From NCBI GenBank assembly GCA_016212795.1, contig JACRDT010000022.1, positions 1 through 33,862 of the forward strand: a DNA stretch of 33,862 nucleotides, in the 5' to 3' direction. The notes beneath the pieces were generated by a model. It saw only the letters and a program-made list of their open reading frames with translations. It had not been told where the DNA came from and searched no databases. This document shows, piece by piece, positions 15,384 to 24,309 of the stretch. Source of the stretch: Elusimicrobiota bacterium. Lineage in GTDB: Bacteria; Elusimicrobiota; Elusimicrobia; UBA1565; UBA9628. Within the stretch, counting starts at the first letter, position 1; every line of letters starts with the position of its first letter. Position numbers and translations under genes: made by a program.

Positions 15384-16013
15384 TCACTGCTCCCATTGCC
15401 CGGCTCCCTGCCTGATGATCACCGGGGCGCCCTCGTCGAGCAGGCTCACGATGGTGCTGCCGCCCGCGAACTCGAACTCCCCGGGGTCGAGCACCATGTC
15501 GATTTTGTGGGAGAGGGTGTCTTCGATAAGGTAGCCGTAGATGGGCATCTCCTGGTCCTCAAGCCCCAGGACCTGGTGGCTGATGTTCGAGGAGAGCAGG
15601 CCCCTGCCGTGGAAGGCGACGAGGCGCTGGACCAGGATGCTCGGCGGGAAGCGGATTCCGATCTCGTGGTCGCGCTTCGAGGCCGTCAGCTTTTTGCGAA
15701 TCGCCTTGCGGGCCTTGAAGATGAAGGTGAAATTGCCCGGGACCCTGCCGCGCAAGGCCCGGAAGGCGCCGTCGCCGATCTCGGCGATCTCGGAGGCCCT
15801 TGAGATGCCGTCGCAGAGGACGCTGAAATGCTTGTCGGCCTGCGCGTGCTTGAAGCGGTAGAGCTTCTCGACGCCGGGCTTGGACGACGGGTCGGCCGCG
15901 ACGACCCAATTGGTGTCGGTCGGAAAAGATACGAGCCCCCCGTCGGACAAGATCCGGCTGGCTCTCTTGAGGATGCGGTCATCCGGGTTTTGGGCGATGA
16001 CGTATTCGATCAT
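15384..16013 (-). CDS. yciO: Sua5/YciO/YrdC-family protein, YciO type
   Basis: This 209-aa cytoplasmic protein has the YrdC-like fold. PTDTNWVV (31-38) is the nucleotide-binding opening, and YRFKHAQADKHFSVLC stands where Sua5 has the K-x-R-x2-K-x4 motif. Then come VPGNFTFIFKA, IGIRFPPS and LLSSNIS, which match E. coli YciO (TPGNYTFILKG, IGMRVPS, MLSTSLM) better than the tRNA threonylcarbamoyladenosine enzyme TsaC/Sua5. The Sua5-type basic motif is altered (H for R), which fits YciO, whose cellular role is uncertain. The start ATG16013 has only a weak ribosome-binding site; TAGAAT at 16063-16058 may be its -10 box. Confidence 0.85.
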   Translation of the reverse strand: MIEYVIAQNPDDRILKRASRILSDGGLVSFPTDTNWVVAADPSSKPGVEKLYRFKHAQADKHFSVLCDGISRASEIAEIGDGAFRALRGRVPGNFTFIFKARKAIRKKLTASKRDHEIGIRFPPSILVQRLVAFHGRGLLSSNISHQVLGLEDQEMPIYGYLIEDTLSHKIDMVLDPGEFEFAGGSTIVSLLDEGAPVIIRQGAGQWEQ

Positions 16014-16181
16014 ATCAGAAGCCCGGCCTCATGGCGGGAGATGGCCGAGGATGCTCTATTCTACATCATGTCGGCAGGCACATCGGCGTCGTGTCGGGAG
16101 GGGCGCGCAGGTCCTCGTCTGGTTCTGGCTCGTGAGGCAAGGCTTTGAGAGCGGGCCGGGGCCTGGGCCGGCGAGGAGGGG

Positions 16182-17342
16182 CTACTGCCCGGGGGCCGAC
16201 AGCGCCTCGCGGTAGGCTTCGAGGGTCGAGCGGGCCACGCCTTCCCAGGTGAGTTCCCCGGCGCGCCGCAGGCCGCGCTCCCGGAAGCCCTCCCGCTGGG
16301 AGGGCTCGAGGACGCGCTCGATGCCCGAGGCGATGGAGGCGTCGTCCTTGGGATCGACCAGGCAGGCGGCGCCCCCGGCGATCTCCTCGAGGGCGCCCGC
16401 CCCCGAGGACACGACGACCGGGGTGCCGCACGCCATGGCCTCCAGCATCGGCAGGTTGAACCCGTCGTAGAACGAGGGGTAGACGAAGGCCCGGGCCAGG
16501 TTGTAGAGCGCGGCGAGGTCCGAACGGGGGACGTAGCCGACCTTCGCCAGGGCCGAGCCCATGCCCGCCGCCTCGGCCGCGCCGTCGAGCCGCCGGGACG
16601 CGTCCTCGGCCAGGCGGCCGGTGAACACGACGCTCAGGGGGCGGCCCCGCTGACGCAGGCGCGCCACGGCCCTGATCGTCCCCTCCCAGTTGCGCCGGTG
16701 CTCGTAGGGGCCCACGCAGAGGACGAAGTCGTCGGGGAGCCGGTAGCGGAGGCGCGCGGCCTCCAGGGCGGCCGCGGGCATGGGACAAAAGACCCGCGTG
16801 TTGACGCCGAGGATGATGACGCGGATCTTGCGCTCCGGGACCCGGAGGAACCGGACGAGGTCGTCTCGCGTCGCGGTGGACGACGCCAGGATCATGGTCG
16901 CTCGGCCGACCGCTTCCCGGATGCAGTCCCTCCAGGCGGAGCCGATGGCGGGCGGGACCAGGTCCGGCCGGGAGAAGGAGATGATGTCGTGCACGCTGAT
17001 GAGCGAGCGCAGCCGGGTCAGCCGCGGCAGGAGCGGGCCCGGGCAGTGGTAGAGGTCGAAGCCCCGCAGGCGCAGGTAGGCCTCGACGACCGGCACTCCC
17101 CAGCCGCGGTCCAGCCGGTCCACCAGGCCCTGGGGCCAGCGCTTGATCAGGCGCCGGAAGTTCGGCGCGTCCGGGCAGGGGATGGACGCGGCGCGCTCCG
17201 CGTGGCGGTGGAAGAAATAGCCGAACAGGGCGTAGTCGTTGGCCGCGTCCACCCGGGCGAGCCCCTCGGCGAGCTCGGCCGAGTAGACGTCGCCGCCGCG
17301 CATCCCGGTCTGGGGGTAGTAGGCGGCCAGGGCGATTTTCAT
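16182..17342 (-). CDS. Glycosyltransferase, family GT4-like
   Basis: This 386-aa GT-B-fold retaining glycosyltransferase is likely to act at the cytoplasmic face of the inner membrane on a lipid- or polysaccharide-linked acceptor. The N-terminal half opens [18 protein letters not shown], typical of acceptor-side domains. The C-terminal half has the sugar-nucleotide site: [24 protein letters not shown] and then [19 protein letters not shown], the EX7E region, in which the first acidic residue is D instead of the usual [17 protein letters not shown] follows. Donor and acceptor are unknown. CATAAT (17356-17351) lies 8 nt before ATG17342, so the mRNA may be nearly leaderless. It is divergent from the zinc-ribbon gene. 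Confidence 0.9.
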   Translation of the reverse strand: MKIALAAYYPQTGMRGGDVYSAELAEGLARVDAANDYALFGYFFHRHAERAASIPCPDAPNFRRLIKRWPQGLVDRLDRGWGVPVVEAYLRLRGFDLYHCPGPLLPRLTRLRSLISVHDIISFSRPDLVPPAIGSAWRDCIREAVGRATMILASSTATRDDLVRFLRVPERKIRVIILGVNTRVFCPMPAAALEAARLRYRLPDDFVLCVGPYEHRRNWEGTIRAVARLRQRGRPLSVVFTGRLAEDASRRLDGAAEAAGMGSALAKVGYVPRSDLAALYNLARAFVYPSFYDGFNLPMLEAMACGTPVVVSSGAGALEEIAGGAACLVDPKDDASIASGIERVLEPSQREGFRERGLRRAGELTWEGVARSTLEAYREALSAPGQ

Positions 17343-17350
17343 GCTAGCCC

Positions 17351-17356
17351 ATTATG
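17351..17356 (-). promoter_or_regulatory. -10 box for the glycosyltransferase gene
   Basis: On the minus strand CATAAT lies 8 nt upstream of ATG17342. No clear -35 box is visible, and the region overlaps the divergent promoter at 17377-17406 only at its edge. Confidence 0.4.
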
Positions 17357-17376
17357 CATTATTTCCGGCATCCCGA

Positions 17377-17406
17377 TTGACAGCGGGCGGAGCGCGGGTC
17401 TATACT
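17377..17406 (+). promoter_or_regulatory. Strong promoter, leaderless start
   Basis: TTGACA (17377-17382), an 18-nt spacer and TATACT (17401-17406). The ATG at 17413 lies exactly where transcription should begin, so the message is predicted to be leaderless. Confidence 0.85.
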
Positions 17407-17412
17407 ACCCGG

Positions 17413-18093
17413 ATGGACCACTGCAAGTACTGCGGGTGCCTGGGGCTCTTCTTCGGGCTCAACAAGGCGGGCCTGTGCCCCACCTGCCAGCACATGGTCT
17501 CCCTGGAGGTCGGCCTGCGCACGCAGTCCGTCCGGGAGGCGTCCAAGAAGGTCGAGACCACCCTCAACCCGCAGTCCAAGATCGCGGGGCTCGACATCGT
17601 GGTGGAGAACCTGGGCGCTCTGAGGAAGTACGAGGAGCGGGGCATCCCGGTCATGAGCGGCTCCCCCGCGGCCCTGCTCAAGGAGGCCCGGCTCAAGCAG
17701 CAGGGGATCATCATCGAGACCGCCAGGTCGGAGCGAGACGAGCTCTTCGCCCAGGTGGAGAAGGTCCCGGAGCTGGAGGCCAAGAGGCGGCTCTACACGG
17801 CCTTCCTCCTGAGGGTCGCCGAGTACAAGCAGAAGCTCGACGAGCCCGACATCCTCGACGACCTCGAGACGCAGGCCCGGCGCGCCGTTCACCAGGTCCA
17901 GCTGAGCGCCGTCGTGAAGGCCGCCCTGGAGTCCGAGGCCGCCAGCCGGAAGGAGGAGGCCGCCAGGAAGTACCGCGAGGCCGCGGAGTTCCTCAAGAAG
18001 GCCGACGTGGACGAGAAGTTCCGCAGGGAGCAGATGATGAAGCTCAACGCCAAGCTCAAGAAGCTGGGCAAGCCCCAGCGGCCGGCGCCGTAA
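17413..18093 (+). CDS. Zinc-ribbon protein with coiled-coil tail, unknown function
   Basis: This 226-aa soluble protein has an N-terminal zinc ribbon made of C4-K-Y-C7 and C22-P-T-C25. About 200 residues of charged, mostly helical sequence rich in K, E, A and R follow (for example [20 protein letters not shown] and [20 protein letters not shown]), likely a coiled coil. I know no specific family, though ribbon-plus-coiled-coil layouts are often scaffolds or nucleic-acid-associated proteins. An earlier in-frame ATG exists at 17341, but it would lie upstream of the promoter. ATG17413 has no Shine-Dalgarno and coincides with the predicted transcription start. Confidence 0.75.
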   Translation: MDHCKYCGCLGLFFGLNKAGLCPTCQHMVSLEVGLRTQSVREASKKVETTLNPQSKIAGLDIVVENLGALRKYEERGIPVMSGSPAALLKEARLKQQGIIIETARSERDELFAQVEKVPELEAKRRLYTAFLLRVAEYKQKLDEPDILDDLETQARRAVHQVQLSAVVKAALESEAASRKEEAARKYREAAEFLKKADVDEKFRREQMMKLNAKLKKLGKPQRPAP

Positions 18094-18200
18094 CCCCTCC
18101 CTCCCCGGGTCCCTCTGGTCGAGATGTTGCATATCCAATAGGTCGAGGCCGCCCGAGTCGTTCCAGCCGTCCCGGGGGCGGTCCAGGAGGGGCATCCACG

Positions 18201-20000
18201 ATGACGTCCAACAAGAAGCTGCAGGAATGGGTCAAGAAGACCGCCGAGATGTGCCAGCCGGACAAGGTCCACTGGTGCGACGGTTCGCAGGAGGAATACG
18301 ACCGGCTGATGGGCGGGATGGTCAAGTCCGGCATGGCCGTCAAGCTCAACGAGAAGAAGCGTCCGAACTCCTACTATTTCCGCTCCAACCCTGGCGACGT
18401 GGCCCGCGTGGAGCAGTCCACGTTCATCTGCTCCAAGAAGAAGGAAGACGCCGGGCCCAACAACAACTGGTGCGAGCCCGAGGAGATGAAGGCCAAGCTG
18501 ACCAAGTTCTACACCGGCTGCATGAAGGGCCGGACCCTGTTCGTCATCCCGTTCAGCATGGGCCCGCTGGGGTCCACGATCTCCTACGTCGGCGTCCAGC
18601 TGACCGATTCGCCCTATGTCGTCTGCAGCATGCGGATCATGACCCGCATGGGCAAGAAGGTGCTCGACGTCCTCGGCGACGGCGGCTTCGTGCCCTGCCT
18701 CCACTCGATCGGCGCCCCCCTGAAGCCCGGCGAGAAGGACTCGACCTGGCCCTGCGACCCCAACAACAAGTTCATCGTGCACTTCCCCGAGGAGCGGATG
18801 ATCTGGTCCTACGGCAGCGGCTACGGCGGCAACGCGCTGCTGGGCAAGAAGTGCTTCGCGCTGCGCATCGCGTCGGCCATGGCCCGCGACGAGGGCTGGC
18901 TGGCCGAGCACATGCTCATCATGGGCATCACCAACCCCAAGGGGGAGAAGAAGTACTTCGCCGCGGCCTTCCCGAGCGCGTGCGGCAAGACCAACCTCGC
19001 CATGCTCATCCCGTCCATGCCCGGCTGGAAGGTCGAGTGCGTGGGCGACGACATCGCGTGGATGAAGTTTGGGCCGGACGGCCGGCTCTACGCCATCAAC
19101 CCGGAGTACGGCTTTTTCGGCGTGGCCCCCGGGACCTCCATGGACTCGAACAAGAACGCCATGCTCTCCCTCACCAAGGACTGCATGTTCACGAACACCG
19201 GCCTGACGCCGGACGGCGACGTCTGGTGGGAGGCCATGAGCCCGGAGAAGCCCCCGAAGCTCACGAGCTGGCTCGGCGAGGAGTGGACCCCCGCCTGCGG
19301 CAAGGTCGCGGCGCACCCCAACGCGCGGTTCACCGCGCCGGCCGGGCAGTGCCCCGTCATCGACCCGGCGTGGGAGGACCCGAAAGGCGTGCCCATCTCG
19401 GCGTTCTTCTTCGGCGGCCGGCGGGGCAGCGTGGTGCCGCTGGTCATCGAGTCCTTCAACTGGCAGCACGGCACCTTCCTGGGCGCGACGGCTTCCTCGG
19501 AGATGACGGCGGCCGCGGCGGGCAAGGTCGGCGAGCTCCGCCGGGACCCCATGGCCATGCTGCCGTTCTGCGGCTACCACATGGGCGACTACTTCGCCCA
19601 CTGGCTCAAGCTCGGCAAGAAGGCGGACCCCAAGAAGCTGCCGCGGATCTTCTACGTGAACTGGTTCCGCAAGTCCAAGGAGGGCAAGTTCCTCTGGCCG
19701 GGCTACGGCGAGAACTCCCGGGTCCTGAAGTGGGCCTTCGAGCGCATCGACGGGACGGCCAAGGCCGTGGAGACCCCCATCGGCTACCTGCCGGCCAAGG
19801 ACGCCCTCGACACGGCGGGCATGAGCGTGTCCACGGAGGCCCTGGACGAGCTGCTGCGGGTGGACACCGAGGCCTGGAAGGGCGAGGTGGATTCGATCAA
19901 GGGCCACTTCGACAAGTTCGGCGACAGGCTCCCCCAGGGGATGAAGGACGAGCTCGAGGCCCTGGGCAAGCGTCTGACCAAGGCCCCCTGCTGCGCGTAG
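18201..20000 (+). CDS. pckG: Phosphoenolpyruvate carboxykinase (GTP)
   Basis: This 599-aa cytoplasmic enzyme interconverts oxaloacetate + GTP and phosphoenolpyruvate + GDP + CO2 (EC 4.1.1.32), the entry to gluconeogenesis or, in reverse, an anaplerotic step. Family motifs are all present: [12 protein letters not shown], the kinase-1a P-loop FPSACGKTN (about 255-263), the kinase-2 motif [21 protein letters not shown], the [11 protein letters not shown] segment, [18 protein letters not shown] and the mobile lid ETPIGYLPA. The length matches the family (about 600). The start ATG18201 has AGGAGGGG (18185-18192) 8 nt upstream. It is a single-gene unit with a GC hairpin after the stop; no clear promoter was seen in the 107-nt gap before it. 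Confidence 0.97.
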   Translation: MTSNKKLQEWVKKTAEMCQPDKVHWCDGSQEEYDRLMGGMVKSGMAVKLNEKKRPNSYYFRSNPGDVARVEQSTFICSKKKEDAGPNNNWCEPEEMKAKLTKFYTGCMKGRTLFVIPFSMGPLGSTISYVGVQLTDSPYVVCSMRIMTRMGKKVLDVLGDGGFVPCLHSIGAPLKPGEKDSTWPCDPNNKFIVHFPEERMIWSYGSGYGGNALLGKKCFALRIASAMARDEGWLAEHMLIMGITNPKGEKKYFAAAFPSACGKTNLAMLIPSMPGWKVECVGDDIAWMKFGPDGRLYAINPEYGFFGVAPGTSMDSNKNAMLSLTKDCMFTNTGLTPDGDVWWEAMSPEKPPKLTSWLGEEWTPACGKVAAHPNARFTAPAGQCPVIDPAWEDPKGVPISAFFFGGRRGSVVPLVIESFNWQHGTFLGATASSEMTAAAAGKVGELRRDPMAMLPFCGYHMGDYFAHWLKLGKKADPKKLPRIFYVNWFRKSKEGKFLWPGYGENSRVLKWAFERIDGTAKAVETPIGYLPAKDALDTAGMSVSTEALDELLRVDTEAWKGEVDSIKGHFDKFGDRLPQGMKDELEALGKRLTKAPCCA

Positions 20001-20020
20001 CCTCCCGACGGGGACTCGAC

Positions 20021-20048
20021 GGACCGGGCGCCGCGAGGCGCCCGGTCC
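20021..20048 (+). terminator. GC hairpin after pckG
   Basis: The arms GGACCGGGCGCC (20021-20032) and GGCGCCCGGTCC (20037-20048) form a perfect 12-bp stem with a GCGA tetraloop, 20 nt past the pckG stop. No T-run follows, so it may end transcripts inefficiently or protect the 3' end. Confidence 0.6.
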
Positions 20049-20104
20049 CTTCGGGCGGCCCTTGCGCCCTGCGGCACCGGGCGAGAGGAGAACGTCGGTG
20101 CCCG

Positions 20105-20120
20105 GTCCCTATTCAGGGAC
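20105..20120 (-). terminator. Hairpin at the end of the EEP gene
   Basis: GTCCCT (20105-20110) pairs with AGGGAC (20115-20120) around ATTC. The stop codon of the convergent minus-strand gene (20113-20115) lies within it. It repeats the CCCGGTCCCT sequence of the hairpin 60 nt to the left. Confidence 0.4.
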
Positions 20121-21258
20121 AGAGGCGGCCGGGGCCGTCGGGGCGGATGGGCTCGCCGTCGTTGCCCGCCCCGCCGGTCCGCAGGCGCAGGGAGATGGGG
20201 AAGTGGTCGCTGGCGACGACGTCGTGGCGCCCCTCCGCCCGCTCGATGAGCGCCGGCTCGACCACGCCGGCCGAGCCCTCCACGTATTCCTCGCGGTAGA
20301 GGTCGCCGGTGAGGATGAAGTGGTCGTAGTTGTTGGCGGGCTCGCCTTTGCGCCGCGAGGTCAAATCGTCGACCAGGGCGAAGAGCTCCGTCTTCCCGGG
20401 GGCGTCCTGTCCGGCGGCGGGGCCGCGGCGGAACTCAGGGTAGTCCTCGATGATGTCCTCGATGGGCGTCCAGGCGGCCTCCCGGGAGCGCGCGCTGGAC
20501 TCCTTGCCCCGGCGCGTCGGCAGGTTGAAGTCGCCCGCGACGACCACGTCGGGGTCGTTGGCCGGGTCCGACAGGTACTCCCTTAGCCAGCGCAGCACGT
20601 GGCGCAGCTCCCGCTTGCTGTCCTGCGGGTCGCCGTTCCTGAAGGAGAGGTGCAGGGTCACGATGGTGAAGTCGAGGTCGCCCACGCGCACGTGGGCGAC
20701 GCGGGCCGGGTGCAGGGACTTGAGGCTCCCTTCCTTGAAGAGGAACCTCTCGCAGTCCACTTCCACGCCCGTGCGCACGAAGAAGGCGTTGTCCTGGGAG
20801 TCGGCCGTGTTCTCGAAGCTCGGCGTCCAGCTCGAATCCTTGCCCGGGAGGGCCTCGTCGAACTTGCCCTCCCCGCCCTCGTTGGCCACCTCCTGGATGG
20901 CCAGGACCTTGCCGCTGTGGCCCTCGCTGAACATCCGCTCGAGGATTGAGTCGACGGCGGCTTCGCGCTCCGGCTTGACGCCCCGGCCGAAGACCCGGAT
21001 GTTCCAGGAGATGATCCGCAGGGGCTGGGGGGCGGGGGCCTGGTCCTGCGTCCCCTTGCCCAGGGCCCCGGCTTTCGTCGCGTTGGAGAGGTCGTCGAAG
21101 GCCTTCCCGACGTCCTTCTCGAAGCCGGCGCCGGGGCCGGCGCTCCCGGCCGGGCCGACGGCGAGGCGGTCGTCGGCGGCCGCGGGCGCGGCGGCGCCGG
21201 GGCCCAGGAGGGCGAGGGCGAGGAGGGGCGCGGCGACGACGGCGGAGCGTTTCGCCAT
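20113..21258 (-). CDS. Secreted endonuclease/exonuclease/phosphatase-family protein
   Basis: This 381-aa protein opens with a Sec signal peptide (MAKRSAVVAAPLLALALLG, cleavage near AAAPAAA). A low-complexity linker precedes an EEP/DNase I-like fold. Metal and catalytic motifs are ISWNIRVFG (Asn), LAIQEV (metal-binding Glu), VTLHLSFRNG, VAGDFNLPTRR (Asp, Asn), NNYDHFIL and the terminal SDHFPISLR (catalytic Asp-His). The fold covers nucleases, phosphodiesterases and lipid or inositol phosphatases, so a secreted nuclease is plausible but the substrate is not determined. It is single-gene and convergent with pckG. The start ATG21258 has only a weak ribosome-binding site. Confidence 0.9.
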   Translation of the reverse strand: MAKRSAVVAAPLLALALLGPGAAAPAAADDRLAVGPAGSAGPGAGFEKDVGKAFDDLSNATKAGALGKGTQDQAPAPQPLRIISWNIRVFGRGVKPEREAAVDSILERMFSEGHSGKVLAIQEVANEGGEGKFDEALPGKDSSWTPSFENTADSQDNAFFVRTGVEVDCERFLFKEGSLKSLHPARVAHVRVGDLDFTIVTLHLSFRNGDPQDSKRELRHVLRWLREYLSDPANDPDVVVAGDFNLPTRRGKESSARSREAAWTPIEDIIEDYPEFRRGPAAGQDAPGKTELFALVDDLTSRRKGEPANNYDHFILTGDLYREEYVEGSAGVVEPALIERAEGRHDVVASDHFPISLRLRTGGAGNDGEPIRPDGPGRLCP

Positions 21259-21279
21259 GGGGGGAGACCCCGGACCCTC

Positions 21280-21310
21280 ATAGTGTGGCCCCGCCGCCTG
21301 GACTTGTCAA
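21280..21310 (-). promoter_or_regulatory. Probable promoter of the EEP gene
   Basis: On the minus strand TTGACA (21310-21305), a 19-nt spacer and CACTAT (21285-21280), about 22 nt before ATG21258. The spacer is long. It faces away from the plus-strand promoter just to its right. Confidence 0.5.
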
Positions 21311-21333
21311 GGGGGTCGACAAGACGGCGCCTC

Positions 21334-21362
21334 TTGTTTTCGATGCCGGGGTCCGATATACT
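21334..21362 (+). promoter_or_regulatory. Promoter, leaderless start of the membrane protein gene
   Basis: TTGTTT (21334-21339), a 17-nt spacer and TATACT (21357-21362), with ATG21369 7 nt beyond the -10 box. There is no Shine-Dalgarno, so the transcript is predicted to begin at the ATG. Confidence 0.75.
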
Positions 21363-21368
21363 GGGCTC

Positions 21369-22601
21369 ATGGCGGAGGGCGCGATCCGATCGAGCATCCA
21401 CTCGGGGACGACCGCCGGCTTCGCTTTCCTGCGGCCGGTCGTGCGGGTCCGCGACGCGGTCAAGGCGGTCTTCGACAAGACCGTCGAGATGATGTGGGGC
21501 GAGCTGATGGGGGAGGAGGACCGCTACAGCCAGCTCGACCACCTGAAGGCCTTCGCCGTCTTCTCGGCGCTGTCCCTGGCGCAGTACCACGGCCGCGGAT
21601 GGTCGGACCTGGTCGTGATGGCCTTCATCCTGCTGTGGGCCGTCGACCACTACCTCGCCCGGCGGGCGTTCGCCTTCGGGGAATGCCGGCGGGAGGTGAC
21701 CTTGAGCCCGGAGCCGGACGGCCAGTGGGCCTGGCAGCGGGAGGGCGAGGCCTCGAGGTCGCGCTTCCAGCCGTCGCAGGCGAAGGCCGTCGTCGTGGCG
21801 CGTGTCCGGCTCCTCGGGGGGGCCTTCCGCGAGGTGATGGGGGCCGCCTGGCGCGTCAGCGTCGACCTGGCGCCCTCGGAGCTGCCCGTCTACGAGGAGG
21901 AGTCCGCGGCCGAGGCCTTGCGCAAAGGCCGCGAGCTCGCCGGGATGTTCCGGGTCCCGCTGAAGGTCAGGGACAGCGACGGCCGCGGGCCCCTGGCGTC
22001 CATGGAGGTGATGAAGCGCTCCTTCTCGGCGGGGACGATCGTCTCCAGCCGCGAGGCGGGGGGCTGGCGCTTCTCCACCCGGTGGACCGTCCGGAGCCTC
22101 TGGGTGTGCGTCAGGAGCGTCGTGGAGCGCGCGGGGTTCCTGCTGTTCGTGCTGGGCGTGATGCGGCTCATGACGGGGTTCGGGGCCTTCGTGAACCTGT
22201 TCGTCGGGCCGTACTTCGGCTGGGCGACAGGGACCGTCGTCATCGACCTGCGCCCGGAGGCGATCCTGGGCCTGTTCAACCCCGCGTCGGACCCGGTGGA
22301 CTTCGCCGAGTTCTGCCTGGCCGTCGGGCTCCTGCTCCATGCCGGCTGGAGGCTGGGCCGGCGCAAGACGCTCGTCATCGAAGACGACCGGACGCTCTTC
22401 CTGGTCGGCGGCCGGATCGCCGGGTGCCTCAAGACCGCGGCGCTGGCGCCGCCGCTCTGCGTCAGGGGTCCGGACCCCGTCATCCTGCTCGCCGACGGCG
22501 TCCAGGCCTTCGAGATCGAGGGCCTGCACGGCGATGATTCGTACGAGGAGCTGATGGCCGCCCTCGAGGAACGCATCCCGGCGCGGCCGGCCGGGCCTTG
22601 A
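21369..22601 (+). CDS. Membrane protein of unknown function
   Basis: This 410-aa protein has hydrophobic segments near residues 60-100 (FAVFSALSLAQ; DLVVMAFILLWAVDHYLA), 255-275 (AGFLLFVLGVMRLM) and 315-335 (FCLAVGLLLHAGWRLG). They are separated by a roughly 150-residue charged soluble domain and a C-terminal soluble tail ending in an acidic helix (SYEELMAALEERIP). I do not recognise a family. It ends 58 nt before the ZIP transporter, but that gene seems to have its own -10 box, so co-transcription is uncertain. The start ATG21369 is chosen because it matches the predicted transcription start; upstream in-frame codons precede the promoter. Confidence 0.65.
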   Translation: MAEGAIRSSIHSGTTAGFAFLRPVVRVRDAVKAVFDKTVEMMWGELMGEEDRYSQLDHLKAFAVFSALSLAQYHGRGWSDLVVMAFILLWAVDHYLARRAFAFGECRREVTLSPEPDGQWAWQREGEASRSRFQPSQAKAVVVARVRLLGGAFREVMGAAWRVSVDLAPSELPVYEEESAAEALRKGRELAGMFRVPLKVRDSDGRGPLASMEVMKRSFSAGTIVSSREAGGWRFSTRWTVRSLWVCVRSVVERAGFLLFVLGVMRLMTGFGAFVNLFVGPYFGWATGTVVIDLRPEAILGLFNPASDPVDFAEFCLAVGLLLHAGWRLGRRKTLVIEDDRTLFLVGGRIAGCLKTAALAPPLCVRGPDPVILLADGVQAFEIEGLHGDDSYEELMAALEERIPARPAGP

Positions 22602-22647
22602 CGGGCGCGCCCGTCGGAAGGCCGGCCGCCGGGGCGCCCTCTTTTGA

Positions 22648-22653
22648 TAGACT
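22648..22653 (+). promoter_or_regulatory. Possible -10 box of the ZIP gene
   Basis: TAGACT lies 6 nt before ATG22660, in the same position as other near-leaderless starts here. No -35 box is recognisable and no Shine-Dalgarno precedes the ATG. Confidence 0.4.
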
Positions 22654-22659
22654 GTAGCT

Positions 22660-23469
22660 ATGGGCGGCGGGAGCGTGCTCTTCGCGTTCGGGCTCACCGT
22701 GCTGGCCGGCCTGTGCACCGGCATCGGCAGCCTCATCGCGTTCCTGGCCCGCCGCACCAACACGCGCCTGCTGTCCGTGTCGCTGGGGTTCTCCGCCGGG
22801 GTCATGGTCTACATCTCCCTGATGGACATGCTCCCGGAGGCGCGCGCGGACCTGCTGGCGCGCTACGGGCGGGCCGGGGAGTGGATCTGCCTGGCCGCGT
22901 TCTTCGGGGGCATCGGCCTGACCGCCCTGGTGGACTTCCTGGTGCCGGAGTTCGAGAACCCCCACCACCACCGCATCGTCGAGGACATGGAGCCCCGGCG
23001 CGACGACGCCAGGGACGGCAAGCTCTTGCGCATGGGGCTCTTCACGGCCGCGACCCTGGCGTTCCACAACCTGCCCGAGGGGGTCGCCGCCTTCGTGGCG
23101 GGCCTCAGGGACCCGTCCACGGGCATCGCCATCGCTGCGGCCATCGCCATCCACAACATCCCCGAGGGGATCAGCGTCTCGGTCCCCATCTTCTACGCGA
23201 CCGGCGACCGGCGCAAGGCCTTCTTCTACTCCTTCCTGTCGGGCCTCTGCGAGCCCCTGGGCGCGGCCATCGGCTACGTCTTCCTGCTGCGCTACCTGGA
23301 CGCGGCGGTCTTCGGCGTCGTCTTCGCCATGGTCGCGGGCGTGATGGTCTTCATCGCCTTCGACGAGCTGCTGCCGGCCGCGCACGAGCAGGGCGAGCAC
23401 CACCACGCCATCGGCGGCCTCGTCGCGGGCATGGCGGCCATGGCCGCGGGCCTCGTCTGGCTCCACTGA
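22660..23469 (+). CDS. ZIP-family metal transporter, ZupT-like
   Basis: This 269-aa inner-membrane protein with about eight helices imports divalent metals (zinc, with iron or manganese possible) into the cytoplasm. Diagnostic metal-site motifs are HNLPEG (136-141, helix IV) and HNIPEG (165-170, helix V). The cytoplasmic variable loop carries the histidine cluster PHHHR (101-105), and another cluster, GEHHHA, lies before the last helix. Length and layout match ZupT. A choice of zupT as symbol is likely but not proven, as GufA-type proteins look similar. Confidence 0.93.
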   Translation: MGGGSVLFAFGLTVLAGLCTGIGSLIAFLARRTNTRLLSVSLGFSAGVMVYISLMDMLPEARADLLARYGRAGEWICLAAFFGGIGLTALVDFLVPEFENPHHHRIVEDMEPRRDDARDGKLLRMGLFTAATLAFHNLPEGVAAFVAGLRDPSTGIAIAAAIAIHNIPEGISVSVPIFYATGDRRKAFFYSFLSGLCEPLGAAIGYVFLLRYLDAAVFGVVFAMVAGVMVFIAFDELLPAAHEQGEHHHAIGGLVAGMAAMAAGLVWLH

Positions 23470-23581
23470 TCCCGGCGGCGCCCGCGCCGGTTTCGCTCTA
23501 CGCGATCGTGATAGGCGCGGCTTCCGGAGGGGCGCCGGGCTGGCCGGTATTGACTTTCCGGGTCCCGCGCGCCCTCTCTCA

Positions 23582-23599
23582 ACTCGCGCCGGCGCGAGT
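23582..23599. other. 18-bp perfect palindrome in the ZIP/DUF47 gap
   Basis: ACTCGCGCCGGCGCGAGT lies in the 189-nt convergent gap between the ZIP gene and the DUF47 gene. It could be part of a bidirectional terminator (no T-run), a protein site or chance in GC-rich DNA. The rest of the gap shows nothing. Confidence 0.4.
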
Positions 23600-23658
23600 C
23601 AAGGGAGACCGTCCTTTCAGGCCCCCCATCCCCGCTGCGCGTCGGAAGTCTTGTCGGG

Positions 23659-24285
23659 CTAGCCCTGCTTGACCACGATGCCTTCGATCGTGTTGGCCAC
23701 GTCCTCGCAGCGGTCGATGGCGTCCTCGGTCACCTCGTAGATCTCCTTCCACTTCATGACCTCGAGGGGGTCGGGCTTGCCCTTGAACAGCTTGGTGATG
23801 GCGTGGGCCAGGGCGTTGTCGCCCGCGTTCTCGAGGCGGTTGATCTCGATGCAGTAGTCGAGGATGCGGCGGGTCTCGCTCAAGTCCTTGAGGTGGGGGA
23901 CGGCCTTGCGGATGCAGTCCACGGCCTGCAGCAGGGTGTCGGTCATGGCGACGAGGTCCTCGGTGACGTGCTGGACCCCGTAGAGCTGCATGCGCAGCGA
24001 GAGCGACTGGACGATGTCGACGATGTCGTCCATCTTGGAGGCGAGCTCATGGATGTCCTCCCGGTCGAAGGGGGTGACGAAGGTCCGGTTGAGCTTGTCG
24101 ATGATCTCGTGGGCCGTGATGTCGGCCTCGTGCTCGATGTCGCGCAGCTTGTCGAAGGCCGGCGACTGGAGGCTCCAGTTCCCCAGGAGCTCCCGGAACG
24201 TCTTGGCGGCGTCCGTGTTGTGCCTGGCCTGCATCTCGAACAGCTCGAAGAACTTCTCCTCTTTGGGCAGCAGCGAAAGGCTCAT
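23659..24285 (-). CDS. DUF47/PhoU-like phosphate-transport accessory protein
   Basis: This 208-aa all-helical protein fits the DUF47 (YkaA/PhoU-related) family. The family opening (LLPKEEKFFELFEMQARH), the IEHEADITAHEIIDKLNRTF segment, FVTPFDREDIHELASKMDD and the second-half repeat INRLENAGDNALAHAI are all present. These proteins bind metal clusters through the E-x3-D motifs and usually accompany a Pit phosphate permease, modulating it. Here no permease gene is adjacent: mcsB lies 24 nt upstream and a convergent ZIP gene downstream. It is probably the last gene of the lysS-to-DUF47 run. Confidence 0.88.
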   Translation of the reverse strand: MSLSLLPKEEKFFELFEMQARHNTDAAKTFRELLGNWSLQSPAFDKLRDIEHEADITAHEIIDKLNRTFVTPFDREDIHELASKMDDIVDIVQSLSLRMQLYGVQHVTEDLVAMTDTLLQAVDCIRKAVPHLKDLSETRRILDYCIEINRLENAGDNALAHAITKLFKGKPDPLEVMKWKEIYEVTEDAIDRCEDVANTIEGIVVKQG

Positions 24286-24309
24286 GGTCGACCTCCGGTG
24301 AAGGGCGCC

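Noticed and set aside
15384..16013. TsaC/Sua5 tRNA threonylcarbamoyl-AMP synthase
   Set aside because: Motifs match E. coli YciO more closely, and the Sua5-type K-x-R motif is altered.
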